A DNA stretch of 64,000 nt, from contig JAJEGM010000053.1 in the NCBI GenBank assembly GCA_022819825.1, positions 67,722 through 131,721 on the forward strand. The letters are read 5' to 3'. The translations under genes were made by a program, and so were the position numbers. Source of the stretch: Acidimicrobiia bacterium (GTDB lineage Bacteria; Actinomycetota; Acidimicrobiia; Acidimicrobiales; Bin134). The number at the start of each line of letters is the position of its first letter. The stretch's first letter is position 1. The notes beneath the pieces were generated by a model. It saw only the letters and a list, made by a program, of their open reading frames with translations, did not search any database and was not told the origin of the DNA. Of this stretch, positions 52,436 through 60,917 are shown piece by piece.

Positions 52436-53178
52436 CCTGCTGTCATGCCTCCGTCGATGCTCAGCACCGAGCCATGGATTCGATGGCCACCGTCGGAGGC
52501 GAGGTACGCCACCAAAGAAGCGATGTCGTCGGCCTGGGCCATTCCCCGCATCCCCATATACCGCCCCATCAGCTCCATGTCAGGACCCTCGGGAAAGCCG
52601 AATGAAGCGGCCAGATTGGTATCCACCCCGCCAGGGGCAATGGCGTTGATCCTCATGCCGGTCTTCATCGTTTCCATAGCCATGGCCTTGGTCATCAGCA
52701 CCACCGCCCCTTTGCTGGCGCAATAGGGCACGGTGTAGGCCTGTCCCATCAATCCTGCATTCGAGGCAATGTTCACAATGCATCCCTCCGATGACTCCAA
52801 GTGGGGGAGGGCGGCCTGTGACATCCAGAAAACCCCCTCTACATTGACGCCCATGATCAGATCCCACGCCTCCTGATCGACGTGTTCCACCCGGTGGCCT
52901 CGGGCCACTCCGGCCACGTTGCACAACACATCGAGGCGACCGTGATCGGCGACCGCCGAGGCCACCAGCTCATGGCAGGCATCTCGAGAGCGCACATCTG
53001 ATACGGCCGGATGGAATGCGCCATCTCCGGTGACCATCCCCGCGGTTTCCTCGAGACCGGCCTCGTTGATGTCGCTGCCGATCACCACGGCCCCCTCACT
53101 GGCCAGCCGTATCGCGGTGGCCTGGCCGATGCCCGACCCAGCACCGGTAACCAATGCAACCTTTCCGGAAAATCTCAT
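52432..53178 (-). CDS. SDR-family oxidoreductase
   Basis: A 248-residue short-chain dehydrogenase. TGAGSGIGQATAIRL, GSDINEAGL (NAD-selecting Asp), CNVAG in place of NNAG, and YCASK with the Ser of NIASNAG are seen. IDGGMTAG is a normal terminus. AAGGAG precedes the ATG at 53178. Co-transcribed with the SDR below it and probably with the SMP-30 gene upstream (20 nt gap). Confidence 0.9.
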   Translation of the reverse strand: MRFSGKVALVTGAGSGIGQATAIRLASEGAVVIGSDINEAGLEETAGMVTGDGAFHPAVSDVRSRDACHELVASAVADHGRLDVLCNVAGVARGHRVEHVDQEAWDLIMGVNVEGVFWMSQAALPHLESSEGCIVNIASNAGLMGQAYTVPYCASKGAVVLMTKAMAMETMKTGMRINAIAPGGVDTNLAASFGFPEGPDMELMGRYMGMRGMAQADDIASLVAYLASDGGHRIHGSVLSIDGGMTAG

Positions 53179-53198
53179 GATTGAAGCTCCTTGATTTT

Positions 53199-54050
53199 CT
53201 AGGGAAGCCCGACACCGGGGATTTCCACCGGTACCGATTCAATGCGCCCCTGCCCAAGTCCCTGAACTTCGTCAGGGTGAGAGCCGGGGGCGGTGACAAG
53301 GAAGAGCGTGCGGCGGTCCTCGCCGCCCAGCATCACCGCGAAGCAGTTGAGCTCTGTCTCCACCCGATGGGTGATCTCACCCCCTTCGACGACGCGCAGA
53401 GCGGCTCGGCCTATGGCGTCGGCGTACCAGATGCCCCCTTCGGCGTCGTAGCAACAGCCATCGGGAATGGTCCCCGGCACCGCGGCCCACAGCCGGCGGT
53501 TCTCCAGCCGTCCCTCGGGTCCGAAATCGAACGCGGTGAACTGGCTGGCAAAGCTCTCTCCCACGATGAAGGTAGCGCCGTCCGGAGTGATGACCGCACC
53601 GTTGGGGAACGCCAGGCCGTCGGCCGCGGCTTCCGTCGTGCCGTCTGTCTGCACCAGCCCGAGAATGGCGGGAGCAAAGTCCTCTCCACCGTGCAGGTCG
53701 AACCCGAAGTTGCCCACGTAGGCCCGCCCCTCGGCGTCCACTGTCATGTCGTTGCAGAGCGAGGTGGCTATCTCGGAGAGGTCGCCATGCTCATGGAGGG
53801 CCACGCCGTCGTAGCGCATGACCCGGCGGTCTCGCATCGACACCACCAGGAGGTCGCCGTTGGGCATCCACCCCAACCCCGATGGTTGACCGGGAACCTC
53901 CACGATCACCTCAACGGCTCCGTCCAGCGAGGCGGCGTTCACGGAGTACTGGTAGAAGTCGGAGTACCAGAGACGGCCGTCGTGCCACCGGGGACCCTCG
54001 CCGAAATCGATTCCCTGGATAAACGGCTCAGGGCTGGGAAGTAATTCCAT
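53199..54050 (-). CDS. SMP-30/gluconolactonase family protein
   Basis: A 283-residue six-bladed beta-propeller. FGEGPRWHDGRLWYSDFYQYSV is the first metal-binding Glu strand, QPSGLGWMPNGDLLVVSM is a blade repeat, SLCNDMTVDAEGRAYVGNFGFD carries the conserved Asn-Asp metal ligands, and PNGAVITPDGATFIVGESFASQ follows. Calcium- or zinc-dependent lactonase activity is usual. ATG at 54050, with an in-frame TTG 12 nt upstream. It sits upstream of two SDR genes, so the unit may oxidise a sugar or alcohol and open the resulting lactone. Confidence 0.88.
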   Translation of the reverse strand: MELLPSPEPFIQGIDFGEGPRWHDGRLWYSDFYQYSVNAASLDGAVEVIVEVPGQPSGLGWMPNGDLLVVSMRDRRVMRYDGVALHEHGDLSEIATSLCNDMTVDAEGRAYVGNFGFDLHGGEDFAPAILGLVQTDGTTEAAADGLAFPNGAVITPDGATFIVGESFASQFTAFDFGPEGRLENRRLWAAVPGTIPDGCCYDAEGGIWYADAIGRAALRVVEGGEITHRVETELNCFAVMLGGEDRRTLFLVTAPGSHPDEVQGLGQGRIESVPVEIPGVGLP

Positions 54051-54139
54051 GCCGGGGGACAATAGCGACTGTGGACCCCCTCGCCGTTGTAGACATCGCC
54101 GACATCCTCCTGACTGACCGGCCTCCCCTCGGCCGGCGG

Positions 54140-54151
54140 TAGGGTGAATCA
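54140..54151 (+). promoter_or_regulatory. Putative leaderless promoter -10 box of the MpaB-like gene
   Basis: TAGGGT (54140-54145) precedes the GTG at 54152 by 6 nt. No ribosome-binding site is present. Confidence 0.4.
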
Positions 54152-55039
54152 GTGCTCCACTGGGCCAAGAGTCGAGTCATCAACTCGGTGAGCGGCATGT
54201 TCGCCCACGCGGAGATGCCTTTGAGACACACCCGAGATTTCCCCGGCGATCCGGGACTGTGCGGTCCTGGCTCGATCAGCTGGAGGGTTATCGGCGATGT
54301 CAGCGTGTTCATCGGCGGAATCCGGGCACTGTTGATCCAAGCGGCCCACCCTGAGGTGGTGGCCGGTGTGGACGACCACAGTCGCTACCGAGATGATCCG
54401 CTCGGCCGGCTCAGCCGCACGTCCTTCTACGTGACATCAGCCACTTTTGGGGCGATGCCTGAGGTCAAAGAAGCCATTGCTCTGGTCAATTCGGCCCACC
54501 AAGGTGTGAGCGGCACTTCGCATCGGGGGCAGGCGTACAGTGCGTCGACTCCAGAGCTTGCCGCGTGGGTCCACAACTCGTTGACTGACTCTTTCCTCGA
54601 GTCCTACCGGCGCTTCGGCGGTCGCCTCAGCCCCGTCGAAGCCGACCAGTTCGTGGTCGAGCAGTCCCAGGTAGGGGAGATGCTGGGCGCGGCGCCGTTG
54701 CCCACAACCGCCGGAGCGCTTCGGGAGTGGATCACCGGGCATCCTGCGCTGGGACCGAGCCCGGGCCTGCGGGCCGCGGTCAGCTTCCTACAGAGTCCTC
54801 CGATTCCCGCGGCGCAGAAAGCGGGATACCAGATCCTGATGAACGGGGCTATCGCCACCATCCCCCGAGAGCTCACCTCGGTCTTGGGGTTGACCACGGT
54901 TCCCGGGGCGCGAGCCGCCAGCACGGCAATGGTCCTGGGGCTGCGGCGCATCATGAAGAACAGCCCCGCCTGGCAGGCTGCCCTCGAGCGATGCGGTGTG
55001 CCCTATGACCGGCGGCTGTTTAGAGACGAGGCCGTTTAG
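54152..55039 (+). CDS. MpaB-like (DUF2236) oxygenase family protein
   Basis: A 295-residue protein with the DUF2236/latex-clearing-protein-like pattern: GPGSISWRVIGDVSVFIGGIRALLIQAAHPEVVAGVDDHSRYRDDPLGRLSRTSFYV, then VNSAHQGVSGTSHRG and WVHNSLTDSFLESYRRFGGRLSPVEADQFV. His residues in AAHPEV and WVHNS could be the b-type haem ligands used by family members. Oxygenase activity on a lipid or terpenoid is possible, but unproven. GTG start, leaderless promoter. The stop is shared (TTAG) with the converging amidohydrolase gene. Confidence 0.8.
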   Translation: MLHWAKSRVINSVSGMFAHAEMPLRHTRDFPGDPGLCGPGSISWRVIGDVSVFIGGIRALLIQAAHPEVVAGVDDHSRYRDDPLGRLSRTSFYVTSATFGAMPEVKEAIALVNSAHQGVSGTSHRGQAYSASTPELAAWVHNSLTDSFLESYRRFGGRLSPVEADQFVVEQSQVGEMLGAAPLPTTAGALREWITGHPALGPSPGLRAAVSFLQSPPIPAAQKAGYQILMNGAIATIPRELTSVLGLTTVPGARAASTAMVLGLRRIMKNSPAWQAALERCGVPYDRRLFRDEAV

Positions 55040-56226
55040 GCGGCCAGCAGTCCGGCCAAATTCTCCCGCATTATCAGACGGATGTCACTTGGCGGGAGGC
55101 TGGACAGCCCTTCGGCGAATTCCAGCGGCTCGGCCAGCCCCTCCGCGTGGGGCCAGTCGGACCCGAACAGCACCTGCGACACCCCTATGGACCGGGCCAG
55201 ATCAGCCACCGGCTCTTCATGGTGGGGCGATACGAACACGTGGCGCCGGAACACGTCGCTGGGCTTCTCGTTCAGCGGACCCCGCAACCACGGACCGTTG
55301 CGGCCCATCCGGTTCATCTTGTTCATGGCCGCCATCAGGTACTCCACCCACAGGCTTCCATTCTCCACGCTCATGACCCGAACGTTGGGAAAGGCCTCAA
55401 AGAGGTTGGAATAAATCAGCGCCGCCACCGTTTCCATGATCGGCCGGTCTCCGTAGAAGCAGGTCCACTGCAACGCCGACTGCCGGTGCGACGGGGGATT
55501 TGGGTCTTCGCCCCAGTGCACCGACATCGACTGGTTGTAACCCGACTCGCCGATGTGGAACCCCACCACGGCACGGGCCTCATTGATCCGAGCCCAGAAG
55601 GGGTCGAACACCGGGTCGGCGATATTTCGACCGGCTGCGGGACCGGGACGCAGCGACACCACCCGAGCCCCCCGGTCCAACGCCCATTCCAACTCGGCCA
55701 CCGCCCGGTCGGGATCGACCAGCGACAGCAGGGGAGGGGCATGGATGCGGCCATCCCGGTTCAGGCCCCACTCGTCGTCCAACCAGCGGTTGAAGGCAGA
55801 GAGGTTGGCATAGAGCAGGGCGGGGTCGTCAACCATGTAGTGCTCAACGCACACCGCGAGCGTGGGGAACAAGACTGCGGCTTCGATGCCCTGCGCGTCG
55901 AGCACGTCGACTCGGGCCGAGCGCTTCACATATTCGGGACGATGAGGCTCAGAAACCCGGGTTCCTTTGATGTTCCCTCCCCGGTCGCCTCGCTTCATGG
56001 CTTGGAGCATCTCCCGCAGCATTCCCGGACGGGGAGCAGTGTCGTAGTTGCGGTGTTCCAGGAAGGTGAAGCGCTGATCGCCTATGTACACCTCCTCGGC
56101 GCCGTCGGGCTCGATCACCGGCCTTACGGCACGGTCGGCGAATGCCGGTTCGATGTAACGGGTAAAGGCGTCACGGGGCTCGTAATAGTGGTTGTCGGCG
56201 TCGAACGTCCGATATCCCAGATCCAT
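55036..56226 (-). CDS. Amidohydrolase_2 family metal-dependent hydrolase (paralogue 5 of 5)
   Basis: A 396-residue protein. FDADNHYYEPRDAF supplies the first metal motif, GFHIGESGYN the central His, and GSDWPHAEGLAEP the late Asp. It is the most diverged of the five. The ATG at 56226 has TAACCT 6 nt upstream, supporting this start over the GTG at 56232. Substrate unknown. An SDR gene diverges from it. Confidence 0.85.
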   Translation of the reverse strand: MDLGYRTFDADNHYYEPRDAFTRYIEPAFADRAVRPVIEPDGAEEVYIGDQRFTFLEHRNYDTAPRPGMLREMLQAMKRGDRGGNIKGTRVSEPHRPEYVKRSARVDVLDAQGIEAAVLFPTLAVCVEHYMVDDPALLYANLSAFNRWLDDEWGLNRDGRIHAPPLLSLVDPDRAVAELEWALDRGARVVSLRPGPAAGRNIADPVFDPFWARINEARAVVGFHIGESGYNQSMSVHWGEDPNPPSHRQSALQWTCFYGDRPIMETVAALIYSNLFEAFPNVRVMSVENGSLWVEYLMAAMNKMNRMGRNGPWLRGPLNEKPSDVFRRHVFVSPHHEEPVADLARSIGVSQVLFGSDWPHAEGLAEPLEFAEGLSSLPPSDIRLIMRENLAGLLAA

Positions 56227-56307
56227 GCGCACAGGTTAGGGCGGGCCGAAGCGGGCAAGTAGGGTGGCTCCGGCAAACACCGCCCGAACACCGAAGGAGA
56301 CGCTGAG

Positions 56308-57105
56308 ATGGGACGGCTGGACGGCAAGGTAGCGATCATCACCGGAGCAGCCCGGGGCCAGGGAGAGGCCGAAGCCCGGCTGTTCGCCTCAGAGGGGGCC
56401 AAGGTAGTGCTCGGGGACGTGCTCGACGACGACGGCGAGCAAGTAGCAGCCAGCATTGGCGACAACGCCCGATATGTACACCTGGATGTGGCCCAAGAAG
56501 CCGACTGGGACGCGGCCGTTGAAGCGGCCGCCAGCATGGGAACCCTGAATGTCCTGGTCAACAACGCCGCCATCCTGCGGCCCGCGGCCATCGAGGAAAC
56601 CACCCTCGACGACTACATGGAGGTAATAAACGTCAACCAGGTGGGGACGTTTCTGGGGATGAAAGCGGTGTTGGAGTCCATGAAGATGGCCGGTGGCGGT
56701 TCCATCGTGAACATCAGCTCCATCGACGGCCAGCAGTCCAAGAACGGCCTGATCAGCTATTCGGCGTCGAAGTTCGCCATCCGGGGCATGACCAAGACCG
56801 CGGCCATCGAATGGGGTCGCTTCGACATCCGAGTCAACTCCATCCACCCCGGCGGGGTGAACACCCCGATGGGCAATCCGAGGAATGATCCTCGGGCTGA
56901 AAAGGAACCCTACATCTATCAGGCCATTCCCCGAGTCGGAGAGCCCACGGAGATCGCCTATGCCGCCCTGTTCCTGGCCAGCGACGAATCGTCATACGTT
57001 ACTGGCGCCGAGTTGAACGTGGACGGCGGCTGGAGAGCGGGTGCGGTTACCCCCGGCCTCCCCGGCACCGACTTCGTGGTCGAATACGGCTACGACCCCG
57101 ACTGA
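56308..57105 (+). CDS. SDR-family oxidoreductase
   Basis: A 265-residue short-chain dehydrogenase. TGAARGQGEAEARLFASEG is a cofactor loop with Gln-Gly in the last position, GDVLDDD has the NAD-selecting Asp, NNAAILRPA marks beta-4, and YSASK with the Ser of NISSIDGQ is the active site. It resembles 3-alpha/20-beta-hydroxysteroid dehydrogenase-like enzymes, though the substrate is not known. GAAGGAG lies before the ATG. First gene of a likely operon with a thioesterase and a DUF1214 protein. Confidence 0.9.
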   Translation: MGRLDGKVAIITGAARGQGEAEARLFASEGAKVVLGDVLDDDGEQVAASIGDNARYVHLDVAQEADWDAAVEAAASMGTLNVLVNNAAILRPAAIEETTLDDYMEVINVNQVGTFLGMKAVLESMKMAGGGSIVNISSIDGQQSKNGLISYSASKFAIRGMTKTAAIEWGRFDIRVNSIHPGGVNTPMGNPRNDPRAEKEPYIYQAIPRVGEPTEIAYAALFLASDESSYVTGAELNVDGGWRAGAVTPGLPGTDFVVEYGYDPD

Positions 57106-57126
57106 CACCGTCGATTCCCCTCTCAC

Positions 57127-57795
57127 TTGAGCGAACAGCCTCTCTGGGAAGCCCCCAGCGCAGCGCCTGGCCCCGATTACGGTGCCGGACCCGACCGGCT
57201 GGCCTTGACCGAAGCGGCTCGTCGGATATTGAACGCGGTGCGGGTCACTACGGTCACCGGGGATTCTCTCACCGAAGCCACCGAATTACTGGGACGGGCC
57301 GCGGCATTGGTTGAGGCGGAGCAGATGAAGGGGCTCCACCAACAGGGGGTCATGGGGGAGCTGACCCCCAATTTCGATTCCCGCGATCCCATGGCGTTTT
57401 TTCCCTTCAGCCCGATTGTCGGCCGTTTGAATCCGGCATCGCCTCCGGTTGAGCTATGGGCAGAGGGGGAAGAGGTCCACGGGAGGATGAACCTGTCTCC
57501 GGTCTACGCGGGCCCTCCCGGATTGGTCCACGGCGGGATCATCGCGGAGATCTTCGATGAGCTGTTGGGTGTGGTCAACGTGGTCAACAACAAGGGCGGC
57601 TACACCGGCACATTGACGGTGGTCTATCGGCGGCCCACCCCGCTATTGAGGGAAATCAAGCTCCGAGCCTGGTCTTCTGGCGCAGAAGGCCGCAAGCTGT
57701 ACGCGTCCGGTGAAATGGTGTGCGACGGAACAGTGACCGCCACTGCTGACGGTGTCTTCATTCGGGCCAACCGACAACTCTACGAAGATCTATAG
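57127..57795 (+). CDS. PaaI-type hotdog thioesterase
   Basis: A 222-residue protein. Residues from about 85 onward form a 4HBT/PaaI hotdog with GPPGLVHGGIIAEIFDELLG, which has the H-G-G-x-x-x-x-x-x-D motif, and YTGTLTVVYRRPTPL. The N-terminal 80 residues are helical and unassigned. Hydrolysis of an acyl-CoA is expected. The start is TTG at 57127, 21 nt after the SDR stop; no strong ribosome-binding site. It is followed by the DUF1214 gene after 17 nt. Confidence 0.85.
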   Translation: MSEQPLWEAPSAAPGPDYGAGPDRLALTEAARRILNAVRVTTVTGDSLTEATELLGRAAALVEAEQMKGLHQQGVMGELTPNFDSRDPMAFFPFSPIVGRLNPASPPVELWAEGEEVHGRMNLSPVYAGPPGLVHGGIIAEIFDELLGVVNVVNNKGGYTGTLTVVYRRPTPLLREIKLRAWSSGAEGRKLYASGEMVCDGTVTATADGVFIRANRQLYEDL

Positions 57796-57812
57796 CCCCG
57801 ACAGGAGAATCC

Positions 57813-58895
57813 ATGACCGATACCCGATTTGAGACCACCGCTGCGGTCCACGAGCTACTTGACACTATGAAGGGCCTCGACCAGGAATTTCTGGCCGGTC
57901 CCAAGGCGCTGGCCGACGACCAGGCCGTGCTGGAGGGCTACCGGTGGATCTTCTCCATTACCCAGGTGGCACTCGACGTGTACGTGTGGGCCGATACCAA
58001 CCGGCCCCGGTTCACCGAGATCGTGGGCCCTTACAAGAAGTGGGGCGGTGACAACTCCGATGCGTTCTACTTCATGACCCGGGTCGACCCTGCCCGCACC
58101 TACCGAGTGACCGTGGACCCCGGCGACGCGGTGTACTTGTCGCTCACCGTGTACGGCGGCCCCGACGACGGCCGTTACTCCGAGCGCATCGTCGGAACGC
58201 TCAACACCACCCAGATGACTCCCAATCCCGACGGCACCTACGAGATGATTGTCAGCCCGAACGACCACGACGGCAATTTCGTGAAGCTCGCCCCCGATGC
58301 CGTAGTGGCCTGCACTCGCGACTACATGAACGACCCGGTGAGCGGGGAGAAGGCCCGTTGGCGCATCGAGTGCCTCGACCCTGCACCCGCGTGGAGTGAC
58401 ATACACACCGATGCCGAGGTGGCCCGGCGATTCCAGCACGCCACGACATGGGTAAAGGAACAAGCCGCCATGGTTCCCATTCCGCTGGGCACCCTCAACC
58501 ACATCGATGACCCCTTTCCAGTGCCCACCGAGACTTTCGGCTGGGCCGCAGGGGATGCCTCCTACGCCATGGGGGCCTTCGAGCTCGACGAAGACGAGGC
58601 TCTGGTGTTGAAGGGCAGTTCACCGGAGTGCGTTTTCTGGAACATGTGCTTGTGGAACCAGTTCTTGCACTGCTTCAACTACGACTACGACGACGTCACC
58701 ACCAATGGCTCCAAAGTGCAGCTCGACGAGGACGGATCGTGGACCATCGTGATCGCGGCCAACGACCCTGGTGTGCCCAACTGGGTGTCCACCCAGGGCC
58801 GACCCCATGGGCGAATCTGGTTCCGGTGGTTCCTTCCCGAGCGAACCCCCGACCCGATCAGCGCCGAGGTGGTGAAGCTGGCCGAGCTGAGCTAG
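57813..58895 (+). CDS. DUF1214 domain protein (paralogue 3 of 3)
   Basis: A 360-residue protein closest in layout to the one at 937. YFMTRVDPARTYRVTVDPGDAVYLSLTVYGG, TLNTTQMTPNPDGTYEMIVS and VIAANDPGVPNWVSTQG match its motifs, with VST in place of LDT at the end. CAGGAGA precedes the ATG. It follows a thioesterase and an SDR, the only one of the three DUF1214 genes in a clear operon. The stop is inside a CTAG shared with the sulfotransferase. Function unknown. Confidence 0.8.
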   Translation: MTDTRFETTAAVHELLDTMKGLDQEFLAGPKALADDQAVLEGYRWIFSITQVALDVYVWADTNRPRFTEIVGPYKKWGGDNSDAFYFMTRVDPARTYRVTVDPGDAVYLSLTVYGGPDDGRYSERIVGTLNTTQMTPNPDGTYEMIVSPNDHDGNFVKLAPDAVVACTRDYMNDPVSGEKARWRIECLDPAPAWSDIHTDAEVARRFQHATTWVKEQAAMVPIPLGTLNHIDDPFPVPTETFGWAAGDASYAMGAFELDEDEALVLKGSSPECVFWNMCLWNQFLHCFNYDYDDVTTNGSKVQLDEDGSWTIVIAANDPGVPNWVSTQGRPHGRIWFRWFLPERTPDPISAEVVKLAELS

Positions 58896-60151
58896 TGCTC
58901 TAGTTCGACGGCAAAGCGGTCGGTGTAGAAGCTGAGCGCTTGGCGGCGCTCTTCTGCGGTCATCCCGAAGTCGGCCAGATCGTAGATCACCCGGCCGTGC
59001 TTTCCTCGAGGATGGTCAGCCATGTAGGTGTCCATGGCGGACTTGACTTCGGCGGTGAATGGCTGGTCGGCCAGTTTGTAGATGCGCTCCACCATGGCCA
59101 CGTCGTCGGCCATGAACTCGTGGAACAGCACATCGATGGACTGCTCGGGCGGTACGAGATCGCGGTCGTCGGTGCAAGATTGGAGCATGTCCTGGATGAG
59201 CTGAGCCCACCACTGGCCGATGCCGGAGACATCCACCGGGTGGGTGGCGCTCATGCGAGCCGAATAGCAGATCATGGTGGCAAATGAGGCGGTGATCGAC
59301 ACCGGGTCGCGGTGGGTGAAGACCACGGTGGCGTCGCCGAACACATTCATGAGCGGGGCGATCTGCTCCAGGTGTTGCGGCGACTTGAGCACCCAGCGCT
59401 CCCGGGGCGGGCGCTGGTGGGTGAGGACCTTGAGGATGCGTTTCAGGTACTGATAGTGGGGGGTCTGGTCGTGTTCCTTGTAGTAGGCCCGCCACGTGGG
59501 CAGCACGGCCAGGCAGTCGAAAAGCATGGTGGAGAAGTCGATGCCCAGCAGGTGGATCTCCTCGTGGACATGATCCCAGGTCATCTCATGCATGCGGGCG
59601 TAGTGGGGCATGGCCGTGTTGTGGATCACCAGCCCGTTCTTGGCTCGTTCGATGCGGCCTTCTACGGTTCCGGCCTCCTCCGGTGGTGGAACCGGCTCCA
59701 TCGCCTCCCACCACGGCAGTGAACGCAAGGCAGGGTCGGCGGAGATGAGGTTGTGCAGGTGGGTGGTCCCGGTGCGGGGCAGCCCGGCGATCACGATGGG
59801 CCGGTCGATGGGCACATCCAGGGCATCGGGGTGGTCCTTGATGTACTGCTCGATGCGCAGCCGGTTGGCGGCAAACGCGGTGAGCTGGCTGAAACCGCTC
59901 ACCCGGCCCATGGGGGAGTGGTCGGCTTCTGTGTCAAGGGAGTGGCAGAGCACCTCGAGCGGGGCCCGGAATTCGTCTGGACCGAAATCGCTGAGTCCTG
60001 TCTGAGCGGTGGCCGCGGCCAGAATCGCCTCAGGGCTCAGCTCGATCTGATCGGCCATCGGAGCGGTCTGCTCCATCATCTCCGCGATCTCAGACGGAAG
60101 CACTGGATCGACGAGGTCCTCTATGCGGATGGGGGCAGGGCGGGCGCTCAC
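58892..60151 (-). CDS. Sulfotransferase-family protein
   Basis: A 419-residue P-loop sulfotransferase. IVIAGLPRTGTTHLHNLI is the PAPS 5'-phosphosulfate loop, and VVFTHRDPVSITASFATM is the 3'-phosphate-binding segment. The central YKEHDQTPHYQYLKRILKVLTHQRPPRERWVLKSPQH helps fold the site. Acceptor unknown (steroid, lipid or carbohydrate hydroxyl). GTG start at 60151 with TATCCT 7 nt upstream. It diverges from the MerB-like gene, with overlapping -10 boxes. Confidence 0.9.
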   Translation of the reverse strand: MSARPAPIRIEDLVDPVLPSEIAEMMEQTAPMADQIELSPEAILAAATAQTGLSDFGPDEFRAPLEVLCHSLDTEADHSPMGRVSGFSQLTAFAANRLRIEQYIKDHPDALDVPIDRPIVIAGLPRTGTTHLHNLISADPALRSLPWWEAMEPVPPPEEAGTVEGRIERAKNGLVIHNTAMPHYARMHEMTWDHVHEEIHLLGIDFSTMLFDCLAVLPTWRAYYKEHDQTPHYQYLKRILKVLTHQRPPRERWVLKSPQHLEQIAPLMNVFGDATVVFTHRDPVSITASFATMICYSARMSATHPVDVSGIGQWWAQLIQDMLQSCTDDRDLVPPEQSIDVLFHEFMADDVAMVERIYKLADQPFTAEVKSAMDTYMADHPRGKHGRVIYDLADFGMTAEERRQALSFYTDRFAVELEH

Positions 60152-60158
60152 GTCCGGC

Positions 60159-60168
60159 AGGATAATCT
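60159..60168. promoter_or_regulatory. Overlapping divergent -10 boxes (sulfotransferase and MerB-like gene)
   Basis: AGGATAATCT holds TAATCT (60163-60168) 6 nt before the forward ATG at 60175 and, on the reverse strand, TATCCT (60164-60159) 7 nt before the GTG at 60151. The two boxes share the central TA. This looks like a bidirectional, leaderless promoter in a 23-bp intergenic gap. Confidence 0.5.
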
Positions 60169-60174
60169 CGCTCC

Positions 60175-60900
60175 ATGCCCCAACAGGTGCCGGAGATCGA
60201 GTGGACCGATGATGCCCTGCAGCTGAGGAAGTTCGTGTTCGACTATTGGGGGGAGAACAAGCGGGCCCCCAATCTGGCTGCCATGCATGCCGGGACGGGG
60301 ATCGAACGGCGCCGTTTGATAGAGGCGCTCAAGCTTCTCCAGTTGGGGATCGTATTTGTGATCGACGAGACATCTCCGAACTGCGACATCTTGAAGGCGC
60401 CGCCGTTCTCGGCCTTTCCCAGCCAGGTGGAGATGTTCATCGACGGGGAGTTCCACAGCTATATCGGCTGCGCCCACGAGGGAATCGGAGTCTCCTGGAC
60501 CCCGTACTTCAGAGGCAAAGAAGTGGAGCTGCGGACCTACGACGCCCACACGCTGGAGCCCATCACCCTGGTGTCGAAGGACTTCAAGCTGGTCTCTGCG
60601 GAGCCCTCTGAGCCGCTGATCCTGTGTACCGAGGTGATCTGGGACTGGGTGAGTACCGACATGAAGCACATGTGCGACCACACAAACTTCGTGTTGAACC
60701 GTGAGAACGGCGCCGCCTACGAGGCATCCATCGGGCGGCGGGGGATTTACTTCACCGTTGAACAAGTTGCCGAATACATCGCCTTCGTACTGAACATCCG
60801 CATCTATGACTACCACTGGCCGGCCCTGACCATGGACCCTCCCATGATCATCGACCGCCTGCGCGAGCTCGACATCGACCTGAGCCCCTGGGGGCTATAG
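60175..60900 (+). CDS. MerB-like (alkylmercury lyase fold) protein
   Basis: A 241-residue protein with an N-terminal winged-helix part (DALQLRKFVFDYWGENKRAPNLAAMHAGTGIERRRLIEALKLLQLGIVFVI) and a C-terminal MerB-like core. C99 (YIGCAHE) and C167 (HMCDHTNF) line up with MerB Cys96 and Cys159, and E102 with Asp99, at similar spacing. The known MerB reaction cleaves carbon-mercury bonds; the Glu in place of Asp and the absence of a merA or merR gene nearby leave function open. ATG at 60175 with a leaderless promoter. Confidence 0.55.
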   Translation: MPQQVPEIEWTDDALQLRKFVFDYWGENKRAPNLAAMHAGTGIERRRLIEALKLLQLGIVFVIDETSPNCDILKAPPFSAFPSQVEMFIDGEFHSYIGCAHEGIGVSWTPYFRGKEVELRTYDAHTLEPITLVSKDFKLVSAEPSEPLILCTEVIWDWVSTDMKHMCDHTNFVLNRENGAAYEASIGRRGIYFTVEQVAEYIAFVLNIRIYDYHWPALTMDPPMIIDRLRELDIDLSPWGL

Positions 60901-60917
60901 GGCAGGGGGCCGGCCCA

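Noticed and set aside
55147-56262. 371-codon forward frame opposite the amidohydrolase
   Set aside because: Shadow of the amidohydrolase frame; no motif, no ribosome-binding site.
60906-60916. GGGCCGGCCC palindrome as a terminator
   Set aside because: A fully self-complementary site with no loop is a poor hairpin and lacks a T-tract.
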